A program made the translations under genes and the position numbers. Below the pieces are notes generated by a model, which was not told the DNA's origin, did not search any database, and saw nothing but the letters and a program-made list of their open reading frames with translations. Positions 32,250-43,200 of a DNA stretch of 64,000 nucleotides are shown here, in pieces. Position 1 is the stretch's first letter; every line of letters starts with the position of its first letter. Source of the DNA: Chrysopilus asiliformis (lineage: Eukaryota > Arthropoda > Insecta > Diptera > Rhagionidae); contig OZ035960.1 of the NCBI GenBank assembly GCA_964034945.1, positions 67,572,994-67,636,993 on the forward strand, given 5' to 3'.

Positions 32250-33540
32250 AAGATGGTAGTTGCAGCAAAAGGTTCCCCCGACCATTTCTTAAGGATACCC
32301 AAACAGGAGACGATGGTTATCCGCAGTATCGGAGAAGGTCTCCATCTGACGGTAGTGTCACTATTGAAATCAATATGAAGAAACTGGACAACCGATGGGT
32401 TGTGCCCTATAACCCTGTCCTGTCACGTACTTTCAATGCTCACATCAATGTCGAGTATTGCAACTCAGTAAAGTCTATAAAATACATTTGTAAGTACGTC
32501 AACAAAGGCAGTGATCAGGCAGCTTTTGCTTTAGAAAATGAGAGGGATGAAGTCAAATTGTACGAAAGTGGCCGATACATCAGTAGCTCGGAAGCAGTAT
32601 GGAGGATCTTGCAGTTTCCTATTCACGAGAGATATCCTTCAGTCTTGCACCTTGCTGTTCATCTCGAAAATGGTCAACGTGTGTACTTCACCTCCAACAA
32701 CTTGGCTCAGAGAATTATCAACCCCACTCAAACAACATTAATGGCCTTCTTTGAGCTATGTAAAACTGACGATTTTGCAAAAACCCTCCTTTACTGTGAT
32801 GTTCCTGCTTACTTTGTGTGGAAGAATAACAAGTTCATAAGAAGGAAGAAGGGAAAGGATGTCGAAGGCTGGACAGGAGTTAAGGAAGATCACGCGTTAG
32901 GAAGAGTGTATACCATTCATCCAAACAACACCGAATGTTATTATCTTCGCCTACTTCTACATGAGATTCCAAGGCCCACGTCTTTCTCTGATCTTAAATC
33001 TATTAATGGTATCCTTTATCCTACATTTCAATCCACATGCAAAGCACTCGGTTTGTTAGAGGACGACAACCACTGGCACAGCACCTTGCAGGAAATTGCT
33101 TTATGTGATTCTCCCTTCAAGCTACGGGAGCTCTTTATAACGATGATGGTGTTCTGCCATCTTTCCGACCCTCGAAGCCTTTGGGATAAGTGCAAAGACA
33201 GTCTTTCAGAGGACATCAGACGGCAGGTGGAGAGAGATTTACAAGCCAGCGCGCAGGAGGTAATGGACGAGGTTTATAACAGATGCCTGGTGCTGATTGA
33301 GGATGCTGTATTGACTTTGGGAGGACGATGCTTATCACAATACGGCTTGCCTCAGCCAAACAGGTCTGAAGATGTCTTGCCAAATAGGGAATACCTGAGG
33401 GAGATCAGCTACGACACGTCCGCTTTAGCAACTATGGTTTCCAATAACACGCGTTCACTAACGGATGAGCAGCTCGCTGTTTATCAGCAGATCCTTGGCA
33501 GTGCTAAGTCAAGTGATGGACAAGTGTTTTTTTTTGGATG
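32237..33540 (+). pseudogene. Helitron-1 Rep tyrosine region and linker
   Basis: KMKDGSCSKRFPRPF, then SVKSIKYICKYVNKGSDQA with the tyrosine-bearing Rep motif, YFVWKNNKFIRRKKGK, LGRVYTIHPNNTECYYLRLL and the Rep-helicase linker. The frame is lost in a run of nine T at 33527-33535, just before Walker A. Confidence 0.87.
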
Positions 33541-34823
33541 CTCCTGGAGGCACTGGAAAGACGTTCCTTATCAACTTACTGCTGGCTAAGATAAGAAGTG
33601 ATCGTGGTATTGCTTTGGCTGTTGCATCCTCTGGGATCGCTGCTACACTCTTGATGGGAGGTAAGACAGCTCATGCTGCCTTCAAACTACCTCTCAATCT
33701 TAACCACGCGGAAAACCCCCTCTGCAACATCTCGAAACAAGGCAACATGGCGCAAGTTTTGCGCGACTGTAAGCTTATTGTATGGGACGAGAGCACCATG
33801 GCGCACAAGGCCGGCTTCGAAGCTCTGAATCGAACACTCAAAGACATCAGAAGGAGCGATAGATTAATGGGTGGAGTTACCGTACTGCTTGCTGGAGATT
33901 TTCGGCAAACTCTTCCAGTAGTGCCTAGAGGAACTCGAGCTGACGAAGTTAAAGCGTGCCTGAAGACGTCGTATCTGTGGCCCCTCATCCGAAAACTCTC
34001 TCTCAAGAAGAACATGAGGGTTCATTTGAAGCGCCATATATCTGCACAACAATTTTCTGAGCTCTTGCTCAAAATAGGGAACGGAGAATATCCGGAGTCT
34101 GAAGGAAAGGTGGTCATTCCTGAAGGCCTGGGCACAGTTGTAACGACCTTAAACGACCTTATCACGAGGATTTACCCTGATATCGCCGATATCAAAAATA
34201 AGTCCATGGATTGGCTGTGCGAACGTGCGATTTTGACCCCCAAGAACGAGAAGGCTGCTATCATTAATGAAACCCTGCTTCAGTCTTTTGACGGAATAGA
34301 TATAGAGTACAAGTCTGTGGACAGTGTCGTACAAACGGATGATGCAATCCATTACCCTGTGAAGTTCCTCAACAGCTTCAACCCTCCTGGCCTCCCAGCT
34401 CAAAACTTGCGCCTCAAAGTAGGAACTCCAGTAATGCTACTTCGTAACCTTAACCCGCCAAAACTGTGCAATGGCACTAGGCTCCAAGTGTTAGCACTGC
34501 ACAAAAACGTCATCGAAGCTAAAGTGTTCACGGGATGTGCTCGCGGGGAGTCGGTATTTATACCGCGCATACCACTCATACCATCGGAGTATCCCTTTGA
34601 CTTCAAAAGGCTGCAATTTCCCCTCAAAGTCTGCTTCGCCATGACCATTAATAAGTCTCAGGGCCAATCGCTAAATTTAGCAGGGATTGACTTAGGGGAG
34701 GACTGCTTTTCACATGGGCAGTTCTACGTAGCTTGCTCCAGGGTGAGCTCACCTAGAAGCTTGGTGATTCTGGCACCTGAGAGGAGTACCGCAAATGTGG
34801 TCTACAAAGAGGTCCTAAAATAG
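33520..34823 (+). pseudogene. Helitron-1 Pif1-like helicase domain
   Basis: Complete set of motifs: Walker A FLDAPGGTGKTFLIN, AVASSGIAATLL, Walker B LIVWDESTMAHK, LLAGDFRQTLPVVP, KLSLKKNMRVHL, WLCERAILTPKN, AMTINKSQGQSLNLAG and the final FYVACSRVSSP, ending with a normal stop. Only the T-run frameshift separates it from Rep, so this helicase is the best-preserved part of either Helitron. Confidence 0.9.
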
Positions 34824-34826
34824 GCT

Positions 34827-35186
34827 TAGGTTTAACTGATTTTGTAAAATCCTCACAAAATATGGCCTGTGACGCTATGACAGTAATTTTTCATGACAGT
34901 AATTTTTAAACTATGTATATATGAATTTTTTTAAAAATTATTTCCTGCAAGATAGGATTTTTCTCGAAAGTTTTTAATAGTTTGCAATTTGCGTGTATTT
35001 TTATAATCTTTTTGTGTAATGGGCAATAACCTATTATTTAAAAATTTATTGTCAAATTTTTCCCGATATTTCTCAGTCTAAAGAGATAAGTCAAACGCGC
35101 GGCCGAAGGCCGCGTATTATTCGAGGCCAAAGGCCGACGTGGGCAGGGAGGCCGAAGGCCGACCTGTGGGTGCGGGATGAACCGCG
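34827..35186 (+). other. Helitron-1 3' untranslated region
   Basis: AT-rich, then GC-rich with repeated GGCCGAAGGCC palindromes at 35098-35160. The same palindromes occur at 39957-40080, so they mark the Helitron subterminal region. Confidence 0.7.
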
Positions 35187-35211
35187 AAGCGGTTCGGGGC
35201 GCAGCCCCTAG
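35187..35211 (+). terminator. Helitron-1 3' terminal hairpin and CTAG end
   Basis: GAACCGCGAAGCGGTTC followed by GGGGCGCAGCCCC and CTAG. Two adjacent hairpins and CTRR are the Helitron end signal. The same end is at 52204-52233. Confidence 0.85.
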
Positions 35212-35410
35212 TTTGATATAATTTGATATAACTGTATGGGGGCGGGGGGAAGGAGTAATGCAAAATAATTGCACTGTATACATAAACCATCCTCTCTTCA
35301 AAACATACTTTATGTATAAGTTTGAACTCAATCGGACTGGTAGTTTGAGAGTTTCGCGGAAACAAACAGAAATCCTTACAGACAAATATGCATTTTTATA
35401 TATAAAGATT
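35212..35410 (+). mobile_element. R1 copy 2, right part (empty sites)
   Basis: Contains the uninterrupted hAT target (TATACATAAACC near 35275) and the uninterrupted Tc1 target (TTTTATATATAAAG near 35395) that are occupied in copy 1. Confidence 0.8.
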
Positions 35411-35654
35411 GGTTTTCATTCCACGAATTGGATATTTAAGCTGCGTTGGTTTGGTTCTCTGAGCTCAAAGAATTCTTCCAGATTTCCCCTTTTCGTCGAC
35501 TTATTACTATTATTATGTGGTTTTCATTTTTTTTTCTTTTGTTTTGATTTAATTAATTTATTTATTTTTCTTTTGATGATTACAATTATTCTGATGATTG
35601 ATGCTGAGTTAAAATTGATTAGTTTGATATCCTTTTAGTTTTTATTTATGGTTG

Positions 35655-36130
35655 AATCTATATATTTAAAAGGCAAAGCGAAAATGTATGGATTTCTTTC
35701 GAAAGAGCTGCTGCAGTTCCTATTGAAACCGATTTTGATTATTCTTTTTTTAAATGAAAGCTCTATAGCTGTAGATATGTCCGTTTTACTTTTTTTTCAA
35801 TTTTTAATAATACTTTATTAGTGATTTGCCTTGCAAAACTATCAATATGCCGCTAACTAAGTCTTCAATGTTAACACGACATTCCATACTGTCTGATCAG
35901 TGCAGTGAGTTAGAAGTTGGACTACCATGCGCCAGGCACCGGGTTCAATTCTTATCGGTGACAAAATTCTTTTTTTTTTTCTTTTCAAATTTTTTTTTGT
36001 TGATTTATTTACTTTTTTTAATATTTTTTTAGGTATTTAATTTATCTTTAAGTTTACATTTTTAATCCTGAATAAGTGTTAGACTACAATGCGCCAGATG
36101 TGCGGGTTCGATTCCGAGTGGTGACAAAAT
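35655..36130 (+). repeat. R2 repeat with tRNA-like B-box phrases
   Basis: TCTATATATTTAAAAGGCAAAGCG starts a block repeated at 38147-38306. Downstream, GGGTTCAATTC (about 35940) and GGGTTCGATTCC (about 36106) follow GCGCCAG; a third related phrase is at 37755-37775. These resemble the internal B box of tRNA-derived SINEs. No full tRNA fold is convincing. Confidence 0.45.
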
Positions 36131-36250
36131 GTTTTTTTTTTAATTTTTTTTTACCTTAAATTACTTATTTTATTTATATTATACTTCTTTTTGCGATTTT
36201 TGGATGGGTAAAACCTTGAGTTCGCGTCACCGGCATGCTAATTTAACAGC

Positions 36251-36801
36251 TTAACCCATTTTTCGCCGCTCTTAGACGCGTGGGAATTTTTCCATCAAAA
36301 TTTGTGTGGAAGCTACTTTTGGGTCGAATATGACTTTCAAAAAGTTTCAGAATTTTCCGACCCACAGTTTTCCGGAAAATTGTGGTAAAAATTCTTAACC
36401 ACGACAAATAGCCAATACTCTGATATGCTCAATATGTGGTATTTTTTCCAGAAAAACGTGAAAATTTTTATTGATTTTGGAATAAAAATGATCTAAGGGC
36501 TCAACCCCTTACCGCTTTGCGGTACATTCTTCGAAAAAATAAACAAAAATGTGAAAAAAGGTTTTGTAGTACGAATTCTTACCAATGGCGAGAAACGAGT
36601 ATTTTTACGTTTCTGGGAGGGTTTTTGTCTGTTTTGTGGCCAAAAATGGGAACATCCAATTACCCAAGTTTTTCATTTTATAATCAATTGATTAAAGAAT
36701 CTTTCTTGGCACTGCAATCAACGAAAAAGTAATTTGATGAGCTTTGATGAACATTTAAAGTTGTGGTAAGAATTTTTACCGGGTGGCGAAAAATGGGTTA
36801 A
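36251..36801. mobile_element. 551-bp piggyBac-type MITE
   Basis: TTAA at 36251-36254 and 36798-36801, then inverted CCCATTTTTCGCC. The interior repeats GGCGA and TTCTTACCA motifs in both orientations. No coding. Confidence 0.87.
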
Positions 36802-37134
36802 GAATGCTGATTTGCTTCCATTTGATTTTTTTATACAGAAAAAAACGATTTTTTTTGAAGACTGTATAGAGCAAAATAAAATTAGAGAGGAAATTTCTGA
36901 ACAGCACGTGGCATTCTTATACAGAAAGAATTAAATATCTCTAGCTATTTGTTGTATAAGAAAATCATGTGCTGCTCAGGAATTCAAACCTTAATATGCA
37001 TATTGACTTTTATTTGAAATTTACTACTTATTAACACATATTTTCAAAATTTCAGGTTGAAAAATATATAGGCATAAATACACGACAAAATTACCTTACA
37101 TATATCATTGTTTTCACTTCTGTTGGTCCCCAAT
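36802..37134. other. AT-rich spacer, no gene
   Basis: A/T-rich with AACAGCACGTGGCATTC; nothing supportable. Confidence 0.4.
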
Positions 37135-37690
37135 GACTGCCCGTTTTTATACCCGTATGGTGAAACCAAAGGGTATACTAAGTTTGCCTTACCGTTTGTA
37201 ACGCCAAGATCCCGTCATCGCACAAAAAAATGAATTACACCAGTGTGTTTAGAATGATAAAAAAATTGATTTTCGCATGTCCGTCCGTCTGTCCGTCCGT
37301 CCGTCCGTCTGTGGCGCGGATTGCGGGCGCACGGATTGAGCTAGAGACTTGAAATTTTGCGCAGATCCGTTTTTCGTAAAATGCGAGGCCAAGTTCGTTA
37401 ATGGGCAAAAATGGACCATTAGGGGGGGTACTCCCCATACGAACGAAAACGTTTTTTGCAAATATCTCAAAAACGGTGCATCTTATCAAAAAAGTGCAAG
37501 AACAAAAGTTATTTAGAATATGATTCTACATAAAACTCCCATACATCAAAATCCGATTGGAACAAATTTTAAAAATTCTTATTGAAAAATTTTACTTCAA
37601 AGTGGAATTTTGATATAACGGTTCGCCGTTCACTTAAATCACCATACGGGTTTTCAATAATTGCGAGATTGGCAATTATAGCTTTTGTTA
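37135..37690. mobile_element. 7117-type inverted-end element, copy 2
   Basis: Inverted relative to copy 1. Ends ACCCGTATGGTGA (37151) and TCACCATACGGGT (37651), GTCCGTCCGTCTGTCC tract at 37280-37310, GGGGGGTACTCCCC in the middle. Homology extends outside the ends through GGCAATTATAGCTTTTGTTATG. Confidence 0.82.
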
Positions 37691-37891
37691 TGTTTTATTA
37701 CTTAATTTATCTTTAAAATTTATATTCTTAATACTGAATAAGTGTAAACTACATCGCGCCAGGTACGGATTCAATTCAGAGCGGTGGCAAAATATTTTTA
37801 TTTTTTTTTTTGTTGAAATTGAGTTTTTTAAACGTAAAATTAAAAATATCTGTTACGCATCGTCTTTTATTGGAAAAAGTGAAAACCATCT

Positions 37892-38146
37892 TCTCTATAT
37901 ATAAAATCGTTTAACCTGACGCCCAGCCCAAACCCCTGAAGATAGAGACTTGAAACTTTCAGAATATGTCCCAACCATCGCGTAGGCGCTCACTAAGGCG
38001 GGGTTTTCCGAAATTTTACCGCTAAGGGAGTGAACAGGTGGTAAAGGGGGTTTGGGTGTTTTTAAACCGCGATTTTCGCCATGAATCCTGCTCAATAGGA
38101 GGCAGAAAAGTATCACTCGGGGGTTTTCGGGGTCGCTGATCACGAA
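37892..38146 (+). mobile_element. Helitron-1-type 5' end fragment
   Basis: About 250 bp match the first part of Helitron-1 (TCTCTATATATAAAATCG, CCCAAACCCCTGAAG, GGCGCTCACTAAGGCGGGG, ACTCGGGGGTTTTCGGGGT). It stops in the first minisatellite unit, where an R2 copy begins. Confidence 0.8.
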
Positions 38147-38306
38147 TCTATATTTAAAAGGCAAAGCGATTTTGTTTGGATTTCTTTCCGCAGAGCTCCA
38201 GCGGCTCCGATTTTGATGATCCTTTTTTTAAAAAAAGAACGCTCTCTATCTTTAGATGTGTCCATTTTACTTTTCCACCAATTTTTAATAATATTTTACT
38301 AGATGC
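38147..38306 (+). repeat. R2 repeat, copy 2
   Basis: Matches 35655-35835 (TTTAAAAGGCAAAGCG, GGATTTCTTTC, GATGTGTCCATTTTAC). It follows the Helitron fragment directly. Confidence 0.75.
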
Positions 38307-39840
38307 AGACCCATCGTTGTCGGGCTAAAGTTTTTTTTTGCACAAAAAACTTCCAGAAATAACTTTTAGAAAATAAACGTGTTCGCTTCAAGACTTTCGG
38401 TTTTGAATTTTAAAACTCTAATACCCAATTAGTTTTTCCAGCCTCCTCACGGGCAAGCTAACTTCAGTCATAAAATATTATCATCACGGACAATGGTGAA
38501 AATCTGATCAAAATCGTTTTCGGTTTATAATTAGTGTCTCTATTTTTGTTTTAAACAGTTTTTACATACAAAAAAAACACAAAAATCACAAAGAAAAAAA
38601 TATGAACGAAAATGTTTATTGCGAATATCTCAAAAACTGTTCATATTATCAAATAAGTGCAAGAACAAAAGTTATTTAGGATATGATTCTAAATAAAACT
38701 CCCATACATCAAAATCCTATTGGAACAAATTTTAAAAAATCTTATTGGAAAGTTTGACTTCAAACTGGAATTTTGATACAACTGTTCCAATTTTGATAGG
38801 AATATCACTATACGAGTTTCTAATAATTGCCAGACTGGCAATTATAGGTTTTGTTATGCTTAAAATTTATGTTTGTCCGTCTGTCTGTATGTCGGTCGGT
38901 ATTTCTGTCTGTTTGACTGAATGTTTGTTCCGGCATCACGCAAAAACGGCGCGGCCGATTTTGATCAAACTTTGCACACAGGTACAGTTATTGACAGAAT
39001 AAGGGATCTGATTCTTTTTGATGTCAATCCCCGTTCCTTCTGATATCTCTTACTCAAGGGTGTCGGATCCAGTTTAGTAGCAACCCATTTCCCTCTCTTG
39101 AAACCTCTTTATGCGCTTAAGGGTTTCGGATCCGGTTTTCACCATGAGAGAGGTCAGCCCGCAGGGAAAATGTTTGCTCATTAATATCTACCCCTCCTTT
39201 TTATGTATAGCTAACGATGGTATCTTTTTTCGGACAAAAAACAATATATTTCACCTAAAAATTTGAAAAATCAGTAACTCGATTTGAAAAAACAGTATTT
39301 TTCGCAGTATACATTTTATTCAATGAAAATTTGTGTCTTTGCTTTTAATTTCGACATTTTTATTCTTTTAAATTAACAATGGAAAGCAAAATCAAAGTAA
39401 CGCGTTCTGAAGAAGGATGAATAATGACAAGACAGTAATCGATGGGGAAAGGAAGAAGCGAATCTATATGACATGTTGCCATCAATACTTCGCTGTTCGT
39501 CGTTTGAATGTATTTACACTTGCCATATGATGCCACTGTTTTGTGTTGCCACTGACGTTTTGCATTGCTATTAATAAATTTGAATTTCGAAACGTTAAAG
39601 AATTAAAGTTTTCTGAGTATTTAAATACAGTATTTTGGGGAAAAAAGCAATTATGCAGTATTGGAGTCTGAAAAACAATATAATACTGCGAAAAACAGTA
39701 TAGATACCATCGTTATGCCCTCACCTGCTATCTTCTGCAATTCTAAAGGGATTTGGTGCTTCAATGTATGACATGAATTAAAAAGAATGACATTTCCCAC
39801 AATATTGTCTTTCCCCGTGTGGATAACCACCTTTTACCGT
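38307..39840. other. Small repeats, no gene
   Basis: 38600-38890 is a partial, diverged copy of the 7117-type element plus a GTCTGTCTGTATGTCGG microsatellite. 38935-39240 carries GCGCGGCCGATTTTGATC-type tail sequence. A degenerate inverted region with repeated AACAGTAT runs from 39270 to 39720. No coding region supported. Confidence 0.5.
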
Positions 39841-39893
39841 TATTGAATATATTGTAAGTAAACAGTACGATTTTACTTACAATATATTCAATA
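39841..39893. repeat. Perfect 20-bp hairpin
   Basis: TATTGAATATATTGTAAGTA and its exact inverse (39874-39893) around a 13-base loop. No surrounding element ends seen. Confidence 0.85.
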
Positions 39894-39954
39894 AGAGTCA
39901 CAAAGAAAAATGTCTCTAAAAAAATTTCCCTTTTTTGGGTTAACTATATGCATT

Positions 39955-40080
39955 TGACTCGAGGCCGAAGGCCGAGTAAAGAGGAAGGCGAGAGCTGAAA
40001 TATATTTAAATAATTTTACGTAACATCTCCATACATCAAATTCCAACAATTCAAGCGCGAGGGGCGAGGCCGAAGGCCGA
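39955..40080 (+). mobile_element. Helitron 3' subterminal fragment, left of Gypsy-3
   Basis: Two GAGGCCGAAGGCCGA palindromes like those before the Helitron-1 3' end. The expected terminal hairpin and CTAG resume at 52204, so Gypsy-3 interrupts this tail. Confidence 0.65.
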
Positions 40081-40237
40081 TTTCTTGGTTGATTCTTCCC
40101 CTTTTGTACCTCGGTTTTAGCAATACCTCTGGGTTGGTATAATTGTTCTTGACTCAGATTTCTTGGGCTTTCGACCTCTTAATTTTGCCTAAAAAACATT
40201 TCCCGAGCACTCCTGAGTTTTTTTTTTTTTTTTTTTT

Positions 40238-43200
40238 TTAATGTTTATCTCGACTGTTGTATTCTTTCAGTCGATTATTATGGATGCGTACAAGTTTGTT
40301 ACGAATTTTTATGGTTGAATTCACCGTGCTAGGGGTTTCTTTTATTTCGTAAGGCCCTAGCCAAATTGGACTTAATTTATTTTTACGAGTTTCGTTTTTA
40401 AGCAAAACCCAGTCTCCGACTTGAAAAGTAGTATTTACGGAGTGTTTATCGTAATATGTTTTGTTTTTCATCTTATTTGATAGTAAATTTTCCCTGGCCT
40501 TCTGATATGCCTTTTGTAGTTTATATTTTAGTAGATGATAGTAACTTTCGTCGTTATAAAGAGGTTCCGGTTCTCTTTTTACAATTGTGGGAAGTTCAGC
40601 GGAAAAACCGTACAGTAAGTCCATGGGAGTAAATTTGGTTGAAGCATGTATGGTGTTGTTATGGACGTGTACTGCTTCCCTAATCCATTGATCCCAAGTA
40701 GTGGGGTATTCACTTACAAAATTACGTAGGTATTCAGCTAGAGGTCGGTGGGACCGTTCAAGAGCACCATTAGTTTGCGGGTGATAGGCGGTTGTTTGTA
40801 ACTTGCGTATTTTCAACAGTTTGCACAATTTTTTAAATACGTCGCTCAAAAAGTTTGTTCCTTGATCGGTGACTAGTTTTTTGGGAATTCTATACCTCGT
40901 TATGATTTGCTCGTAAAAAGCTTTTGCCACTGTTTCGGCTTCGCAATTTTCTATTGCCACGCAATCGAAAAATCGTGTAAGATCATCTTGGAATGTAAGA
41001 AGGTATTTATTACCCATTTCCGTCACTGGAAGTGGACCAACTATATCCAGGTACACTTTGTCAAAGGGTAGTGATGCCGTGTCTGTAATGACCATTGGCA
41101 TACGCGTGTAGCGTGAACATTTATTCGTTTGACAAAGAGGACAACTTTTGCCAAAGTTTTCAATGTCTTTCACCATATTTTTCCACCGATAATATCGCCT
41201 TATACGGTGATAGGTTTTGAAAACTCCCTGGTGTCCGCCTAGTGGACTATTATGGTAGGTCATAAGTACAGATTCTATTTCTTTTTGATCAGTTAATTGC
41301 TGTACATTTTTTGTGGAAATAACTGGGTCAATAGAATCATCCTCAGTTTCAAGTTCATTACCTTGTTCACCCTTTTCATGGTCATTATCAGGTGCATTGT
41401 CTTCGGGTAATTGCTGCGTTGCATTTTTATCATATGAATTATTTGTTGTTGTACTCTCGCTTTGATTTGGTTTTTCCATCTGTTGTTTATTTTGTTTACT
41501 TTGGCTTCGAGTTACAACTTGTATTCGTTGATGATTGTTAGTCGAATCGTTTACTTTATTCCTCACCTCTTGTTCCTCAGTTTTAATCATACCGCTGTGT
41601 TGTGATACATTTTCATGGATTGAAGTTTTTGGGCTTTCGTTGAGCATTGTCTCTTGGGTTTTTTCGTATTGTTGTTGTTGGAACGTTGTATTTGGATTTG
41701 TCGTACTTTTGAGTGAGGGCATTCTACTCAGCGCATCAGCTGCAGTATTTAATTTCCCTGCCTTGTATTGAATCTCGTAGTCATAATCAGATAGTTTATG
41801 ACGAAAACGAGTCAGTCGTGTTGTGGTGTCCTTGACATTGAACACTCCTTTTAAAGGCCTATGGTCGGAGTAAACGATGAATTTACGTCCTAGTAAATAG
41901 CATCGAAAATGTTTTGTAGACCAAACTATTGCCAGCAGTTCCTTTTCTATTGTTGAATATCGGCGTTCAGCCTCATTCAACGTTCGACTGGCGTATGCAA
42001 CGGGTCTATCGTCCTGCGACAGTATTGCTCCAAGTGCTTCTCCACTAGCATCTGTGGTTAACGCAAATGGTTTAGAAAAATCTGGATATACCAGAAGAGG
42101 TGGAGATGTTAAGGCTTCTTTTAGTGTTTCGAATGCCTTTTCACATGATTCATTCCACGCAAATTTACTACCCTTTCGGAGTAATTTCGTAAGAGGTAAG
42201 GCCTTTTGGGCAAAATCTTCAATAAATTTTCTATAATAATTAGCCAGTCCTAAAAAACTTTGAATTTGTCGAATAGTTTTTGGACGCGGGAAATTCTTTA
42301 CACATTCTATATTTTGGGGATCGGGGAGAGCGCCTTCTTTCGTACATTTGTGTCCTAAATAAATTACTTCCTTTTTGAGGAAGTGACACTTCTCGGGTTG
42401 GAGTTTAAAATTGTGGATCCTGAGACGTTCGAAAATATCCATCAATTTTTGGTTATGGTCATCTAGGGTTTTCCCGTAAATGACCAAATCATCGATGTAT
42501 ATGAAACACTTTATTCCTTGTAACCCTGTCAAGGCGTGATTCATAGCCCTTTGGAATGTAGCAGGAGCCGATTTTAATCCAAACGGCATCCTGGTAAATT
42601 CGAAATGACCAAACGGAGTGCTAAACGCTGTTTTTTCTTGATCCTTGGGTTCTACCCGTATTTGATGATAGCCGCTAGCTAAGTCCAAAGTGGTGAAGTA
42701 AGTGGAATTCCCCAGCTGGTCCAGAATCTCCTCGATTCTAGGCAGTGGAAAAGCGTCTCCAATAGTGACGTCATTCAGTTTCCTGAAATCCACCACTACT
42801 CTCCACTTCTTTTCGCCGTTTGCTCCCGCTTTCTTAGGTACTACTAAGAGAGGGGAGTTCCAGGGACTTTTGCTAGGCTGGACTATTCCTTCTTCTACCA
42901 TTTTATTAACTTGTTCGTTAATAACTTTTCTGTGGGTTTCGGCCAAACGATAATTCTTTAAATTTAGAGCTCCTTGGTCCTGACGTATGGGTATTTTATG
43001 TGTAAGAGCGTTAGAATGGGTTAATTTGTCATTGGGAAGATGAAAAAGATCATGAAATTGCGAACAAATGTTTATTATAGACTGGCGTTCTTCGTGATTT
43101 GCCTCTGGATCCATTTGTATGGATTCGATAATTTTCCGAATCCTTTTATATGGAGGAGATTTAAACCCGTTAGTCTGGTTTAAATTTTCTTGACATGAAA

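Larger units (their letters stand above)
28533..35211 (+). mobile_element. Helitron-1 with OTU-Rep-helicase
   Basis: The 5' end TCTCTATATATAAAATCG follows an A. The 3' end is a GGGGCGCAGCCCC hairpin with CTAG at 35208-35211, followed by T. These fit the Helitron rule A-[TC...CTAG]-T. R1 sequence continues on both sides, supporting the limits. It holds a 122-bp minisatellite, a piggyBac MITE and the coding region 30355-34823. Confidence 0.85.
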
